Shown: positions 22,942 to 35,510 of the stretch, one piece after another
Position numbering within the stretch: the stretch's first letter is position 1
Layout: each line of letters opens with the position of its first letter
The notes under the pieces: model-generated
Databases searched by the model: none
Told to the model about the DNA's origin: nothing
Seen by the model: the letters and a program-made list of their open reading frames with translations, nothing else
DNA from: Capniomyces stellatus
Lineage: Eukaryota > Kickxellomycota > Harpellomycetes > Harpellales > Legeriomycetaceae
Direction: 5' to 3'
NCBI GenBank assembly: GCA_001661515.1
Contig: LUVW01000038.1
Coordinates: 62,001-126,000, forward strand
Length of the DNA: 64,000 nucleotides
Position numbers and translations under genes: made by a program

Positions 22942-24988
22942 CTAGGTGATGATGGCAAAAACCAGCACCAATAATATTATTCCCAGCATGTCACCAGTTC
23001 CAGACCTAAAATAAAATTGAGGAAAACACAACACAGCAAAAAATATTAGTCTCGCTTTAGCAACTGCTGGATGCAGTTAATGATAGTAAATAGAAGAATG
23101 GCATTCGACTTTGAAGTCTGCACCAAGTGTACTTACAATATCGGGTTTACATAGAAATCAGGATCCAAACGTCGCTTCCAAACCATTTTAGCTGCAACTG
23201 AACCGGTGGCAAGTAATAGAAATACCTATTAGACAAGGAGAAACCCAATTTAATAACACTTCTTCAATCGACAAGTTAAAAAGTCAAAGCTTGAGGTGAA
23301 GTAGTCGGCCTTTAGCTTACATGAGCAAAACTGGCTACCAAGTACGCGACTATAAATACCGATGAATTCACAGTGCCCCCTGTAAACATCTTTATCGTGT
23401 ATGCTACAATAAACAGAAGCTGTACAGGGATATTGGCGAGTAGTAGCAGAATGAACGAGTTGGATGCCTTTTTTGTATTGACAATTCCTGTATGAAGCGA
23501 TGTAGACAGCCTGGATGCGTACACAACTGCAACGTTGCCACCAGTCCCACAAAATACTGGAACCAGCCCTGCAATCAACGGGTACTGAACAACAAAGCGC
23601 TCCAGCAGCACTCCCGAGACACTTGATGTGATAAGGGCATAAAGCAGCGGACCCCAACCCTGTGTGAGGTATGGTACAATGAGTGGATGGGACAAAACCT
23701 CTAGATATAGATAGTACATTACAGCTATTAACAGTATCAACGATACTGCAAATCCATAAAAAGGCATATTGATGGCTAGCTGACTGAATTTTAGCAGCAA
23801 GAGCAATGTGGTGATGTCCCCAAAGCTTGAAGCGATTGGCGCAGAGACATTGTCCGAATCAATCCCGGTATTAACGCACACTATCACTGTAGCGGTAACC
23901 AGCGATCCTACCAAAACGCAGCCCAAAAACGTGCTTACTGTGCAAGAAAAAAGAATAACCGATGCCTGAAACCTCCACGATTTTTTGGAAGGCACCAGAT
24001 CATCAAGGGCTATTATTGGTATAAGAGCAGACACAATTAGCCCTATAATCAAGCTTACAAATAGCGACTGGAACACCATTAGCGACAAGCTGGACCTAAT
24101 CTCAAGGTTCCGCCGTCTTTTCACCGAAAAACACCCTGTGTTTGCCAGAGTAGCCAGCCTGGTTGCCAAGTTTGCTTCCAGGTTACCCTTAAGATTCAGT
24201 AGCATCGGTGCAAGCATGTATAAACCAGGAACCAGTATAAAAGATTCCTTGGTTCTCAAGTCGTCCAGTATAATACCAGCTGCAATCGATCCCAATACAC
24301 AGATCAGTAGCACAGGAACCACCTCTGCCAACATGCCCTTTTCTTTTGCACTTTCGTTTATCAGCTTCATTAGCGAAGTGTGTTCATTGCTGCTTCTGCC
24401 AGATATTATCCGCTCAAACTCCTCTTCATCGTTAATAGTCTCTTCGCCAAGTTCGTATATCTGCACTTGTGTTGGCGTAAAGCCGCTTTCCTCTGATCCT
24501 CTCCCATAGCCATCTTTTGCTGCTCCATCACTCAGTAAATTGTTGAAATCATCTTTATCGGCTCCATAGTCGTTGGCATTGAAGAGTATGTTGTACCCAT
24601 CGCTATTTTTGTTAAAGTCGTTGTCGTACCCCATATTAATATTGGGATTGCTAAGGTTTTTGCTTGCGGCTCTGTAAACAAATTCGCCATTTAGATCAAA
24701 ACTATCCCCTTTACTTTTCATTTCGGAACTGCTATCGCTATAGTGACCACTACTCCTCGATTTGCTCTTTCCATTTATATTTGCTTTCTTGTCTAGATTT
24801 TCTATCCTTCCGTTATTAACCAGAAACTCTTTCGAGCTTTCCCGCTTTGTTGAATTGAAGTTTTGTTTTTGCATCCCACCTGAGCCATTAAACATATCCA
24901 GCTCTATTTCCTCTGTCCCAGCTGTGGGGTTTGACACAAATTCCGTGTTCCTACTCAAAGAGGTGTCTTCCTTTACATCCTTTCCCAT
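22942..24988 (-). CDS. SLC41/MgtE-like magnesium transporter
   Basis: Three exons on the minus strand: 24988-23321, 23225-23137, 23005-22942, all GT-AG with matching phases, giving 606 residues. The last two exons supply a final helix block (VFLLLATGSVAAKMVW) and the C-terminus (GTGDMLGIILLVLVFAIIT). The first 200 residues are acidic, Asn/Ser-rich and disordered. The membrane region then holds two MgtE-like repeats. The first has LAPMLLNLKGNLEANLATRL at about 260-279 and the cation-site segment DSDNVSAPIASSFGD at 377-391. The second has FCGTGGNVAVVYASRLSTSL. These are the signature segments of SLC41 proteins, Na+-coupled Mg2+ carriers known from animals; substrate here is inferred. The long charged N-terminus is typical of eukaryotic members. 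Confidence 0.92.
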
Positions 24989-26379
24989 TATTGCACAAGC
25001 ACGCTGTTTCTTTTTGAATGGATTTTTCGAATCATCAATTTCAGTTTACAGGCCTACTTTTGAGACTTTATATTTTATAGTTTATGTTTGCGTCAAATTG
25101 CCAAAGCAAACTATAAAAAAAAAACTAACTGAAGCTTATATTAGTGTAATAAAAATAATGTGGTTAAAGTAAAAGTAAAAAAAAAGTATTACCAGGATTC
25201 GTGCTGATGTTTTAAAGGCAACATTTCACATTTATAAACGTAATTTCAAGTCTAAAGTTTATTTTATTTTTACCTTTCTTATTTTCAAATTTAAAAATAA
25301 TTTCAATTGTTCGTTGTTTTCAGTCAGTTTAAACTCCCAATCGTTTCCAAGAAATCATATGCCCAACTCACTCGATGTCTATTTATTTCTCTTGATTTAC
25401 CAACGTATCCTAATTAAAGGTTTAGTAGTTGGAAACTAGACGACTTTCCAATTTCCACCTGGCAAGTTCTAGGCGACAAGTTATACTTTTTTTTGGAATT
25501 TAATTTACCATCAACGGCTGCACCCTAAATCTTCCTATAGAAATAAGTGCGTACACCAATAGTCGAGATTGGGTTTTATATCCAAGCTCAGTTGCTAAAT
25601 TTTAATGGGGTAAAACATTAAATCCAAACCTAGGACCACTTGACGGCTGCGTATCTGGAACATCAAGCCAATAAACAAGATACGTTTCAATTGATACACT
25701 CATTTCAATGTTCATATCAAAGATTATGTCCATGATCGAGGTAAAGCTGAATTTTTGGATCAACAGGACAATTTTAAAATGTAATGCAAACACCACTTCT
25801 TTTTTGCATGCCATTAGTACAAAATGGACAAGTAAAATAACGGATGGCGGTGATACGAGCTAAAACAACTCAAGTCGATCATATAGAGTGTATAACACGA
25901 TTTTAAATCACATATAGCAATGGTTTGGGTTCATGATAATGCAGGAAATGTATAAAGTAAGCGTAATATACTCATAGAAATAAAGTTGTGGAGTCTGAAG
26001 AGGATTTTTTTAGTCGCTAATTAAACAGAATAGGGATCAGTGCAGAAGAAAATCACAGAGATCATGTACCCGAACCCGGTGGCAGAAAGTCAGGTGCAAA
26101 GGGTTTTAGCTATAGTGATTTTGGGTTTATGGGTTTGGGTTTAAAAGCCAAACTAGTTGTAGTAAAACGAGGTTGAAAGTTCAAGGTGTAATCAATAATA
26201 AACGTTCAAAATATAAAATACCAATTATACGAACTTCAGATAAAATGCAAAACCAAAAAGCCAATGGAATCGATGGGTTGGTGTTTTTAAAGGAGTAAAT
26301 TAACTTTTTATAAATCTATCTGCTAATTTGGAGTTTTACCGTGTTGAAATAAAGCAGTTGGGCATTTTGTTTAGCAAAA

Positions 26380-26414
26380 CCTACGTAAAAAGCAATAATG
26401 GCTTTTTACGTAGG
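26380..26414. repeat. Perfect 14-bp inverted repeat
   Basis: CCTACGTAAAAAGC, a 7-base spacer AATAATG, then GCTTTTTACGTAGG, the exact reverse complement of the first arm. It lies 1.4 kb from the SLC41 start and 1.2 kb from SPT7. It could be a hairpin, a protein-binding palindrome around TACGTA, or the footprint of a small mobile element. Confidence 0.9.
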
Positions 26415-26572
26415 AAATATTGAACCAGAAATCATAGTTTTTTTTGAAATTTGAATTTTTTTTTTGGAAAAATAATAACACCAAGCATCAAGTTTGTTGT
26501 TCAATTTATAAAGAAATAGCAAGATATATAATTAATGTACGAGAAAAGGGTAGCTGTATAATGAAACAAGCG

Positions 26573-26623
26573 TGAAATGCTCAAGAAATATATATATATT
26601 TTCATTGAAATGCTCAAGAAATA
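26573..26623. repeat. Short direct repeat, two copies
   Basis: TGAAATGCTCAAGAAATAT occurs twice, separated by about 13 AT-rich bases. This is a small local duplication with no coding content. Confidence 0.75.
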
Positions 26624-27592
26624 TTTTTAGTATTTTAGTTTTATATTATTTTGAAAAAAAAATACCGCAATAGTCCAAATATAAGGGAAAAGATTTGGTT
26701 TAGATTAGTCTGGGGTTGTTAGGTTAGACTAGCTGTGGTGTAATAGATAACACAAAGGCGCCTTATTTTTTTTTTTATAAACAGTTTTATTCGGGTTTTA
26801 AAATTGGGGGTTTCTTATTTCTTATTTCAAGTTTAAAAAGCAAACACGGACCAAGAACTAGTATAGTAAAAGTGTTATTTTTCAAGTTGTAAAGCGGATA
26901 CTATAGATATAAGGGTGAGCGGATTTAATCAAGTTTGAGAAATAGTAAACAGGGGTTTAGGGATATTAGTTGAAGGTAAATAAAAGCATTATTTGGATTT
27001 GATTAAAGCAAAGATAAATTAGAGTGGCAGTTTGAGGTTTTTACTTTTTAGTATTACCATCTTTGGGGGTGTTTGAATAATCTTAATCAACCTCCATATC
27101 GAGAATAATTCGATACCCACAAATCAATAAAGGCTGAAATATGAAATACAAAAAAAAAACAATAGAAATCACAGAGCAAACAAAAACAAAGAAATATTAC
27201 GCGACAAGGTTTGGAATTTAAACACGAAAACTAATGGTTCAGACCATTTATAACAAAAAGGGAAAAGTTAAGCCAGATACTACAGTAAGTTGAGAGTTAG
27301 ATAGGAAGTAAGGGACGAAAGAAGGGATAAATGCAATAAGGAAAAGAGATTGGGTAGATTTGTAATTGTTTCAAAGTGATATAAGGGTTATACCGATGCA
27401 TAAAAAAATAGGGAATCTAAAATAAATCCAGGAATCTTTAGAATACCAAGACCAAATAATACTTGTAACAAATCCAAGCTGTTATATTTAAGGAAAAAAA
27501 CAAAAACAAGTAAAAACAAATCAGAGACAGTAATAAAAACTTCAATTGAAAAGAAACGGGGGGAGGGAAAAAAGAAAAAGTAGAAACAAAAG

Positions 27593-30500
27593 ATGGAGGG
27601 TATAGAGAATTGTTATAAAGATACGGAGGAGCAAGGAGAATTGAATGAGAAGGTCGTTGGATATAGCGAGGAATGGGAAGAACGGACGTACAAAATAGCA
27701 CAGAGTCTTGAAAGCAAGGGGAAATGGGCAGGGCATTTGCGGAAACGGGAGTATGAGTGTTTGAAAAGAAGTTTGTCGAGTAAAGAAAGTTGGAGAAAGT
27801 CTATGTCATTTTGGAAAGATGGGTGGAAGTCAAAGGTTTGCCAAGAAGGTGTTGAAGGAGGCAAAACCGGCAGGGAGACTGGGGAAGGCCAGGTGGGGAT
27901 GGGCGAAAAGGTTAATGGTGAAGGCATGGATGAGTTTGGCGATTTTGAGCGAATGATGATAGCTTTCCATGTACGAGCGGTGATATTCGAGCAGTATGTG
28001 TCTGGATTGTATCCAGCAGAGTGCGATAACTGCCAGCTAGATAGCACGGCGATAGAAATTGAAGAAATTGAGAATTCGATAAGGCAGCAAAAGGGCGCAG
28101 AGGTTGAGAATAAAGTCAAGACTGAGACCAGTAGTACCAATGGTGCCAAAGGGACTATTGATAGCGATGATAGTGGTATGGATGTAGATTTAGATATGGG
28201 TAGCAGTTTGAAAGATGAAAAGATAGCAATGGATGCGGAAATGGGGAAGGCGGAGAGTAAAGGGAAAGAAGGGGAGAAAGAAGGGGAGAAAGAAGAGGAG
28301 AAAGAAGAGGAGAAAGAGGAGGAGGAAAACGGATTTGGGAGTTTGTTGATGGGGGCGAGTAGAAATATGGATGAAGACGATGATTATGATGAAGAGGAGA
28401 GTAGTGAGAAGGATATGGTAAAGGAGGAGGAAGAGGAAGAAAGTGCAGAAAAAGAGAAAAAGCATGAGGAGAAGGATAGTGGAGGGCTGTTGGTACCAGC
28501 AGAGGAATCTATTGGTGAGGGACTAAAATTCAATGGGGGCAGCGATGAAGGGGAGAAGGACAAGCAAAAGAGCAAGGAAGGCGATGAGGGCAAAACATTT
28601 GCAGAGCTATGGGCGTTAAATGTATCGAGTGGGATATCAGACGCGAATAAGCAAGAGCAAGGCGAGCAGGATATAAAGAAAAAGATGATAGAGGCTGAAG
28701 AGGATGAGAAGAGGATAAAGGAGGAGAAGGAAAAGGAGAAAGAGAAGAGGAAGAGATTGATTCCAGTAGGGCTGGTGTACGAGACGTTAGAGGACGATAT
28801 AATGGCGATATCGGAGCAGAGGCAATGGGAGGAGACAAAGATGCAGATCCAAGAGTATATAAAGGCAAAAGAGGAGGAGAGCAAGCAGGACAGAGTAGTG
28901 ACACAGATGGGGTCGTTGGTGAGTGTAAAGAATCTTGCACAGTTTATAGATAATAACCGCGCAAAAGTGCAGCTATCGACACTGGAGCTAACCTCGTTGC
29001 TGGCAGAGGTTCGGCCGAAAAAGACCAAGTGGGCGAGCGATGAGTGGCCAGGACAAGAGGAGCTATACAATGGGCTTGAGTCGGTGTTGGCAGAGTTGAA
29101 GGGGATGGGAACGGTGTCTTTGCCGTTTTTGTCGCAGGTTAAGCGCAGAGATGCGCCGGACTATTATGACGTGATTACCAAGCCTATGGACCTGGGGACT
29201 ATGGGGAAGAAGCTAAAGAATCTGCAGTATAGAAGTAAGCGGGAATTTATGGAAGACGTGGTTCAGATAAGAGAAAATTGTTTCCAGTATAACACGACTA
29301 ATGTAAGTGGAGATTAGAGCTAGAGGGGAAAAGGGATGGGGGTGTTATTAGAGAATTGTTGAGTAGTTGGGTAGTTATACTAATAAATGTTTTTGTGTTT
29401 GTAAAATAGAGCCATCCATACAGAAAGCAGGCAGACTCGTTGATGAGAAAGGCAGAGCAGTTGTTGGTAAAGGTGTCGGACACAGAGATACAAGTCAGGG
29501 TGCAGAACTTTAATGATGATGAGCAGAACAACGAGTTTGGGTACGACAGCGATAACTGCGGAGCGAACTACGTGAAGTTGAATGGGATCAAGAACAAAAA
29601 CCAGAGCGAGAATTCGGCGAAAACGCCTCAGGACCTTGGCTATGACAACCTGGATACACCTGACAGCAGCTATGTGTTTGGCACAGATGTCCTTACCAGG
29701 CCACCATCACTGAGCAACGGAAGCGGGAGGATCACGCCTCGAACCTTGGCAGCAGAAGACAGCTTGATGCAGGACGGCAGCAGTGTGGGGCTAGGATCAG
29801 TAAATGCGAACCCAGAGCTGCAGGAGATGGAGGAAAGTGAGGCACGGCAGCAAAAGGCCATGGAGTTTCAGGGGGAAAGAGAGGTTAGGGAGTTCAACAT
29901 CCAGAGGAGTGCAGAACAGGTTCTGGGCGACTACAACAGGTACCTGCACGTGGATAGAGAATACAGACAGAAGAGGACCAGAAAGTATCGGGCACAGAAG
30001 GCCATGGAGTCTATAGAGCGAAGCAAGCTCTTGTTTGGGGACCAGCCAGCGCTGATTAGGAATGAAGTTGGGATGAACCAAAGCCTTTTAGAAACACATT
30101 TTAGATACGTTCCTGTCCAAGTGCTTGACGACCAAACCGAGCCCGGTAAGTTGGAGCCGATAGAAGGGGAGGGAACGGCAAGTGAAGTTAGAGGGGGGCA
30201 GAGTGAGAAGCAGGAGCTTGATGAGTCGTTTTATGACTTTGATTTTGGATATGATGTTGAGCCATTGGTGGTTAAGGCGCAGAAGCTGAAGCTGTATGCA
30301 GCCAAAAACGGGCTTGACAATATAGAGTCGACGTCTGCGGATTACGAAACGCGGAAAAAGCTGAGTGACTTGGTTGAACGGCACAAGCTATTGCTGCAGG
30401 AAATGGAAACGGTTGACAAAAACGACGAGATCAACAAGGCAGTTTCGCAGAGCTCTGCGTACGAGCCAACGTGGGGAATTCCCGACTACTACTCGGGGTG

Positions 30501-32913
30501 TCTGTTTGATCCGATTCTGGAGATAGAAGACAGACCGGAAAAAAAGAGCGCCAAAAAGGAGAGTGTGAAGGAAAAGAGAGGATTTGGGGAGGGAGGGGAT
30601 TGTGGAGCAGATGGAGAGAGAAAGGAAGAGAAGCTAGGAACGATTGAGCAGTACCAGGCAGCAAGGTTCCCAAATAACGAGATGTGGCAGCACATGGCAA
30701 AGTGTGTAGACATCCTGAAGAAGATCCGAGACGTGGATAATAAGATCAGCACAATCAAGTTCAACATTTCTGTAGGGTACTATGGGGAAGGCAGTGGGCC
30801 AAATACCAAGCTTAGCCTGCCAAGCAGCTCGGTGGCAAACAGAAGCAGGCTGAAAAAGTCGAGCAAAAAGTCAAAGATGAGAAAAAGACTAAAGGCGAGT
30901 AACACAGTCAAGCTAAAACTAAACGAGGAGGACTCGGAGTGTGAGTTTGGGGATGGGTTGGAAGCAGAGTCGGGTCTGGAATCTGGGTTTGGTTCAAACT
31001 CAGGCTCTGAAAATGGCTCAGACTCAGACTATGACCCCAACAGCCTTGTTGAGCTGGAAGCCGAGTGGAAGGACAAGCCCGATCCAATGGCGCCGCTGAT
31101 AATGGACAAGAAAAGCAGTGCGCACCTGGTAAGGCGGACGTGTGGGGTGCTGTTTGCCCATGCAGGGTTTGAGCGCCTTACTGTGCCAGCGTTGGGACTG
31201 ATAAGCGAGGTGGTGGCAGAGTATATAGGCAACCTGGGCCATACGCTGAGGGCTTACATTGACGGTCACTCCAAAAGAATGTCGAATGAGGCGATATTGG
31301 CGCATTGTTTGCACGAGAATGGCGTTGAGGGTCTTGATGACTTGTCGTATTATGTTGACGAAAAGATTAGCAAAATGGATACCAAACTGAAAGATACGTT
31401 TAAGAAGCTCGAGCAGAGCTTGGATGAGCTGGTGACTGGAAACTTGGCTACCCAAGACGACTCGGCTAACGAGTTCAAAAACGAGTCCAGCTTTGTCAAC
31501 GGCGACTTGGCTGTTTTGGGCGACGATTTCTTTGGTTTTCAAGAGCTTGGGCTTGACTCTGAGTTTGGCATTGATATTACTAAAGGAATTCCGTCCCAGC
31601 TTTGGTTTGGCAAGAACGATGCTGGCAACCCACTGAATTACGCTGCTAATCCTGACAGCAACTTGATGTACCCACCGCCGCCCAAATGGCCAATGATTGA
31701 GAGTCTAGACAACCACATTGGCCTGTTTCTCCCATTCCTAACCCTGAAGTTTGGGCTTGATCCCATTCAGCTGCCTGACCCAACATCAACTACTCTGGCC
31801 AATCAAGACATTTTGAAGCCAACAGCTCAAAACAACCCAAGCGAGGCGTTGAGCTTGGACTTGAGTCTGGGTTTGAACTCAATTTCGAATCCAAACTCGA
31901 ATTTGAGTATGGATGTGGATACCAACACGAACTCGAGTTCAGTTTCAGGCTCAGGTCCAGGTTTGGGCTTGGAAAACGTTGCTGACAACAAGAGTCGGTT
32001 GGTGGATGTAGCGGTGGGTGATAAAAATGATCCTTACTTTGTTATTGAGACATACTTGTCTGAACACAAGAAATCTGGGCTGACGCTGGTACCACTTGTT
32101 GAGGATGAGAGCTTGCCAGTAAAGAGCAGATTCGGAAGCTTCAGACCCAAACTGCCACCACCAAACAAACTAACGCATCCAAAAACACATGGTCCCAACC
32201 TAACGGGCTCAAACAAGAACAGCGGTTCATCAAACAGGGCAGGTTCAGCAAACAAAACAGGGACTGGCAGCAGCAGTAGTGCTCAAATCAATGGCAAACA
32301 AGGCACAGCAGCGACAGCAGCAACAACAACTAAAACGAGCAATTCCAAAACATCTGCAATGTCAAAAAGCAACAGCCAATTGTCAAACTCACCATTGACT
32401 AACTCAAACTCAAGCTCAAACTCTAACTCTAACTCGAATACAAATACAAATACAAATACAAATACAAATACAAATACAAATTCAAATTCAAACAAGATCA
32501 AAACCAAAACATCATTGCTATCACCATCAGCATTGCCAATTCCAATTCCCAAACTATCTGACATCAAATCCTCAACTCAACAGACAGTAAAGAAACCCAA
32601 GGTAAAAGCAATCTCCAAACTCTCGCAGACCAAGCTGTCAACAGGCACAAACCCAAAGGCTTCCAAGAACTCTGCAATGAAGGCCAAGTCAGACGAAATC
32701 GTGATTCCCAAAATCTACGTTTCTTCAAACAACAAACCCAACTTGGTGAACCTAGCTAACAACAACAGCTCTGGAAAACTCGGGAAACCCGGTCCCAAAA
32801 ACAACAGTAGTGGCGTCACTAATATCAGCATCACCAAAGCTTCATCCAAACTGGCTATGAATAAAAGCATCAAGAGAAAACGACATAAATCTCTGATTTC
32901 CAATGACCCTTGA
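27593..32913 (+). CDS. SPT7: SPT7-like SAGA subunit with bromodomain and histone fold
   Basis: Two exons, 27593-29302 and 29410-32913, in phase, giving 1737 residues. Spt7 scaffolds the SAGA coactivator and reads acetyl-lysine. Residues about 150-410 are extremely acidic and Glu/Lys-rich. The bromodomain spans about 500-590 across the intron: FLSQVKRRDAPDYYDVITKP with MDLGTMGKKL, then ENCFQYNTTN joined to SHPYRKQADSLMRKA. A bromodomain-associated histone fold lies near 1130-1215 (SSAHLVRRTCGVLFAHAGFE, then LHENGVEGLDDL). The C-terminal 500 residues are low-complexity (Ser/Asn/Thr) with an encoded ACAAAT repeat at about 32435-32480, ending in a basic stretch. Yeast Spt7 is about 1330 residues, so this one is long. 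The coding strand flips from G-rich to C-rich near 32140. The start is the first ATG after an A-rich leader. Confidence 0.9.
32435..32485 (+). repeat. Coding (ACAAAT)n microsatellite in SPT7
   Basis: About eight tandem copies of the hexamer ACAAAT (read as AATACA) encode alternating Asn-Thr, within a longer Asn-Ser tract. It lies in a low-complexity part of the SPT7 tail. Confidence 0.85.
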
Positions 32914-33563
32914 GTATCTCACAACCCCCCCCCCCCTCCCCTCACTTTTTTCCTCTACAAAACTTCCACTTGCTTTCATTATACTTTTATTGTTATTATC
33001 ATTGCATTTTTTTTTCTCCGCTTCAATTTATTTATATTTTTTATTATTGTTATTCTATTAGAAAGCAACTCATATTATACATTTATCGAGATATCTTTTC
33101 TCTATTATATTTGTTTCTTTTTTTTTTTTACCATAATCAAATACTTACAAATATAATCATTATTGCCATCCCTATATGCCAGTAATAGCATACATCTACA
33201 CAGCTCTATTCGGAACACCTTCAATGCCTGCATTCAATGCATGCTTTTATTTTCCATCTCATCGTAGTTTCAGCTTTCCATCCAAAACACATATTATGTT
33301 CATCATACTTCAAATAGTACATGGGTTATCAACTAGCACCTCCTCTACATTTATTTATCAAGTTGGGGGTATATAAAATGCTAGGAATATACCACAGGTC
33401 CCTTTTTATAAAAAAAAGATAGAAAATAATATATTCTCCAGCTTTTAACTTGATTACTGAATAATCTAAGAATCCAGAGCCGTGCTCTTGTAATTTAATC
33501 AACAACATATTTAAACTGCTAATTTACCCACCTTCCCTTATTTATAAAAGCAACAGGATAACA
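32914..33563. other. Intergenic, SPT7 to orphan gene
   Basis: C-rich then T-rich DNA. A run of C's starts 11 bases after the SPT7 stop (about 32925-32936). TATA-like sequences occur at about 33370 (TATATAAAATG) and at 33543 (TATAAAAG), the latter only about 20 bases before the next start codon. No convincing frame. Confidence 0.4.
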
Positions 33564-34760
33564 ATGGACATCTTTGAGCTGATAGATTTAGATAGCTATT
33601 ATAACGACGAGTTGACGAGTGCTGGATCATCACTTGTAGATTCATTTGGCGAGTTACGATATTTCCCTACATACACTTATTTTAAACTAATCAACTCTTT
33701 AGCACAAACTGAAACTCCCAACGAATTAGCGCGCAACTACAATTACAACTACAACTACAACTCTGCGCCCTTAAACCACACCAGCGTACGTACTGACAAT
33801 AAGGATGACTCCTATTGCACACGTTCCAAAATATTATTCTCTGTTGATGAGTTTGGTGTGATCATTGACGATATATATGTTAGGAGTCTGATAGAAAAGG
33901 ACAGACGTAGCAGTATTATTGAATACTCTAACCGCAAAATGGAGTTCCTCGCTGAAATACGTAATGACACTTGCTCTTAGTATTGCTGTTACCAAGCCAT
34001 TATTATATTAATTAATCTCAAGATGATAAATACGTAGAGTTAACACCGAATTGGGCAAATATAAACACCAGTTCATTGTATATATATATATACTATAACT
34101 ACTGTAGATCGAAGACGAAAATACAAAAAGGAGTTTGAGAGTGGAGCCGTAAACACCAGATTCATTCCCATGCTTGATGTTCAGGACAGATTCTATAGAA
34201 CAGTTTATTTGGAGTTTACAATCTTAAAAAAAAGAGACGAGCTTCAACATCTTGTTTCCGACGAGTTTCTTTGGGATTACTGCTATGACAGAGAACCACC
34301 AGCAACGAAATCTAATAGTACGCTCTTAGCTGAGAAAATAATACCAAGGAGTTGTCACACGGAGCTATTGACTGTCAATCAGACTGAGCTGAATTATCCT
34401 AGACTGGTTAGAAACAAGCCAAGTTTATCTAATAACAACGCCAAAAGCAAGAATTGCTATAACAATTATGAAAACTGTCGCTGTTTATGCAGCAACGCAG
34501 CAGTCTACGGAAAGTTCCAGGAATGTGCAGAAGGTAAAGGTGGTAGATACACTGCTATCGACAGATTAGCGGTGGGTGATACAAAGACCAAATGGCTGAG
34601 TGGTAATAGCGATCAGGCAAAGCTGATTACCGTTTACGGCGCCAATTCAATACATGGAGCCAAACCAAACAATGAAATATCTATATACGTCCCAAGGATA
34701 CCAATGTTCTGCAGCAGCTTGGCAAACCCGCAAAGAAACACATTGGTCCAATACCATTAA
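33564..34760 (+). CDS. Hypothetical two-exon protein, 349 aa
   Basis: Exon 1 33564-33960 and exon 2 34108-34760 join in phase through a 147-base GT-AG intron, giving 349 residues. Exon 1 encodes an acidic start (MDIFELIDLDSYYNDEL), an (Asn-Tyr) repeat from an AACTAC tract (NYNYNYNYN), and a segment with VDEFGVIIDDIYVRSLIEKD. The join yields a strongly basic stretch (RRRKYKKEF), a candidate nuclear signal. Exon 2 contains VQDRFYRTVYLEFTILKKRD, a Cys-rich patch (NCYNNYENCRCLCSN) and a polar C-terminus. There is no signal peptide or membrane helix. I do not recognise the family; it may be lineage-specific and nuclear. The in-phase junction and non-spacer composition argue that it is real. A five-copy 20-bp tandem repeat begins 65 bases past the stop. 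Confidence 0.6.
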
Positions 34761-34824
34761 ACAGATGTAGCAGCTCAAATCCATTTACAGTGATTTGCAT
34801 GCTTTTTAGGTAGATTGGTAACCT

Positions 34825-34924
34825 TATAGCAAGTTGGATGCAGTTATAGTGGATTGAATGTGGTTATAGTGAATTGGTTGAGACTATAGCGAGTTGGATG
34901 TAGTTATAGTGAATTGGATACATT
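34825..34924. repeat. 20-bp minisatellite, five degenerate copies
   Basis: Five consecutive 20-base units each begin TATAG, with consensus near TATAGTGARTTGGATGTAGT. Copies differ at 3-7 positions and there are no spacers. They sit 65 bases after the stop of the orphan gene, possibly in its 3' untranslated region. Confidence 0.85.
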
Positions 34925-35422
34925 CCATAAAGGCATTGAAATCTAAAATTAGCAACAGGCGTGCTTCCCAGTGTGAAATATAGCACGAACTTGTTTATAT
35001 TATATACATCCTACCAAGTGTTCGTTAGCTGAATACAAAAGTTTACACCAACTTTTACCTTTTTTGTTCTTAAAAGCTCATTCAATTAAAAAGTTAGGTT
35101 AATTTAGTATTCATTACGTTTGCGTTATAAATAAATACAATAAAATAGCCTAGTATTATCAATACCAAGTAATTTTTTTAAAGCTTAATATATTCTCACA
35201 CCCTATCACTACCTACATCGGTGTGTAAATGTGACTATTTGCTAGCAACTTGACCTTTTGTATAATGCCAACAAAACGAAAGCAAAAATAACTAACGCTG
35301 GAAACAGTAACAATGGGTAATAAATTGTTTGTTTACTAAACATAGTATGAGGTTGTATCTATCGGCTATCTAAGCTCTATTTTGTTTACCAAAGGGTTGG
35401 TGTAGTGGATTATTATTCTTTT

Positions 35423-35510
35423 TATGGTTTGATGGTTTGATGGTTTGATGATATGTATATTATAGTGTTATTATATGGATTAAGTTTGGGGGTTGGGGTT
35501 GGGGGGTTGA
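35423..35510. repeat. 8-bp repeat followed by G-run block
   Basis: Three copies of GGTTTGAT around 35425-35450 are followed at 35488-35516 by G runs of 5, 4 and 6 separated by TT, then GAGG-TT-GG. The second part can be drawn as a G-quadruplex and looks superficially telomeric (TTGGGG-like), but it is only about 30 bases long. Confidence 0.75.

Larger units (their letters stand above)
24989..27592. other. Long intergenic region, divergent SLC41/SPT7 promoters
   Basis: 2.6 kb of AT-rich DNA between divergent genes. A small minus-strand frame at 25602-25814 (70 codons from a non-ATG start) shows no recognisable motif. Two repeat features inside are listed separately. From about 27120 to the SPT7 start the plus strand is markedly purine-rich. 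Confidence 0.4.

Noticed and set aside
25602..25814. 70-codon minus-strand frame as a transposon remnant
   Set aside because: No transposase or polymerase motif, no flanking repeats; evidence too thin.
31024..31542. Minus-strand frame of 172 codons
   Set aside because: Antisense to the SPT7 histone-fold region, no independent support.
34825..34924. CRISPR-like array
   Set aside because: Units are contiguous 20-mers with no spacers, in a eukaryotic genome.
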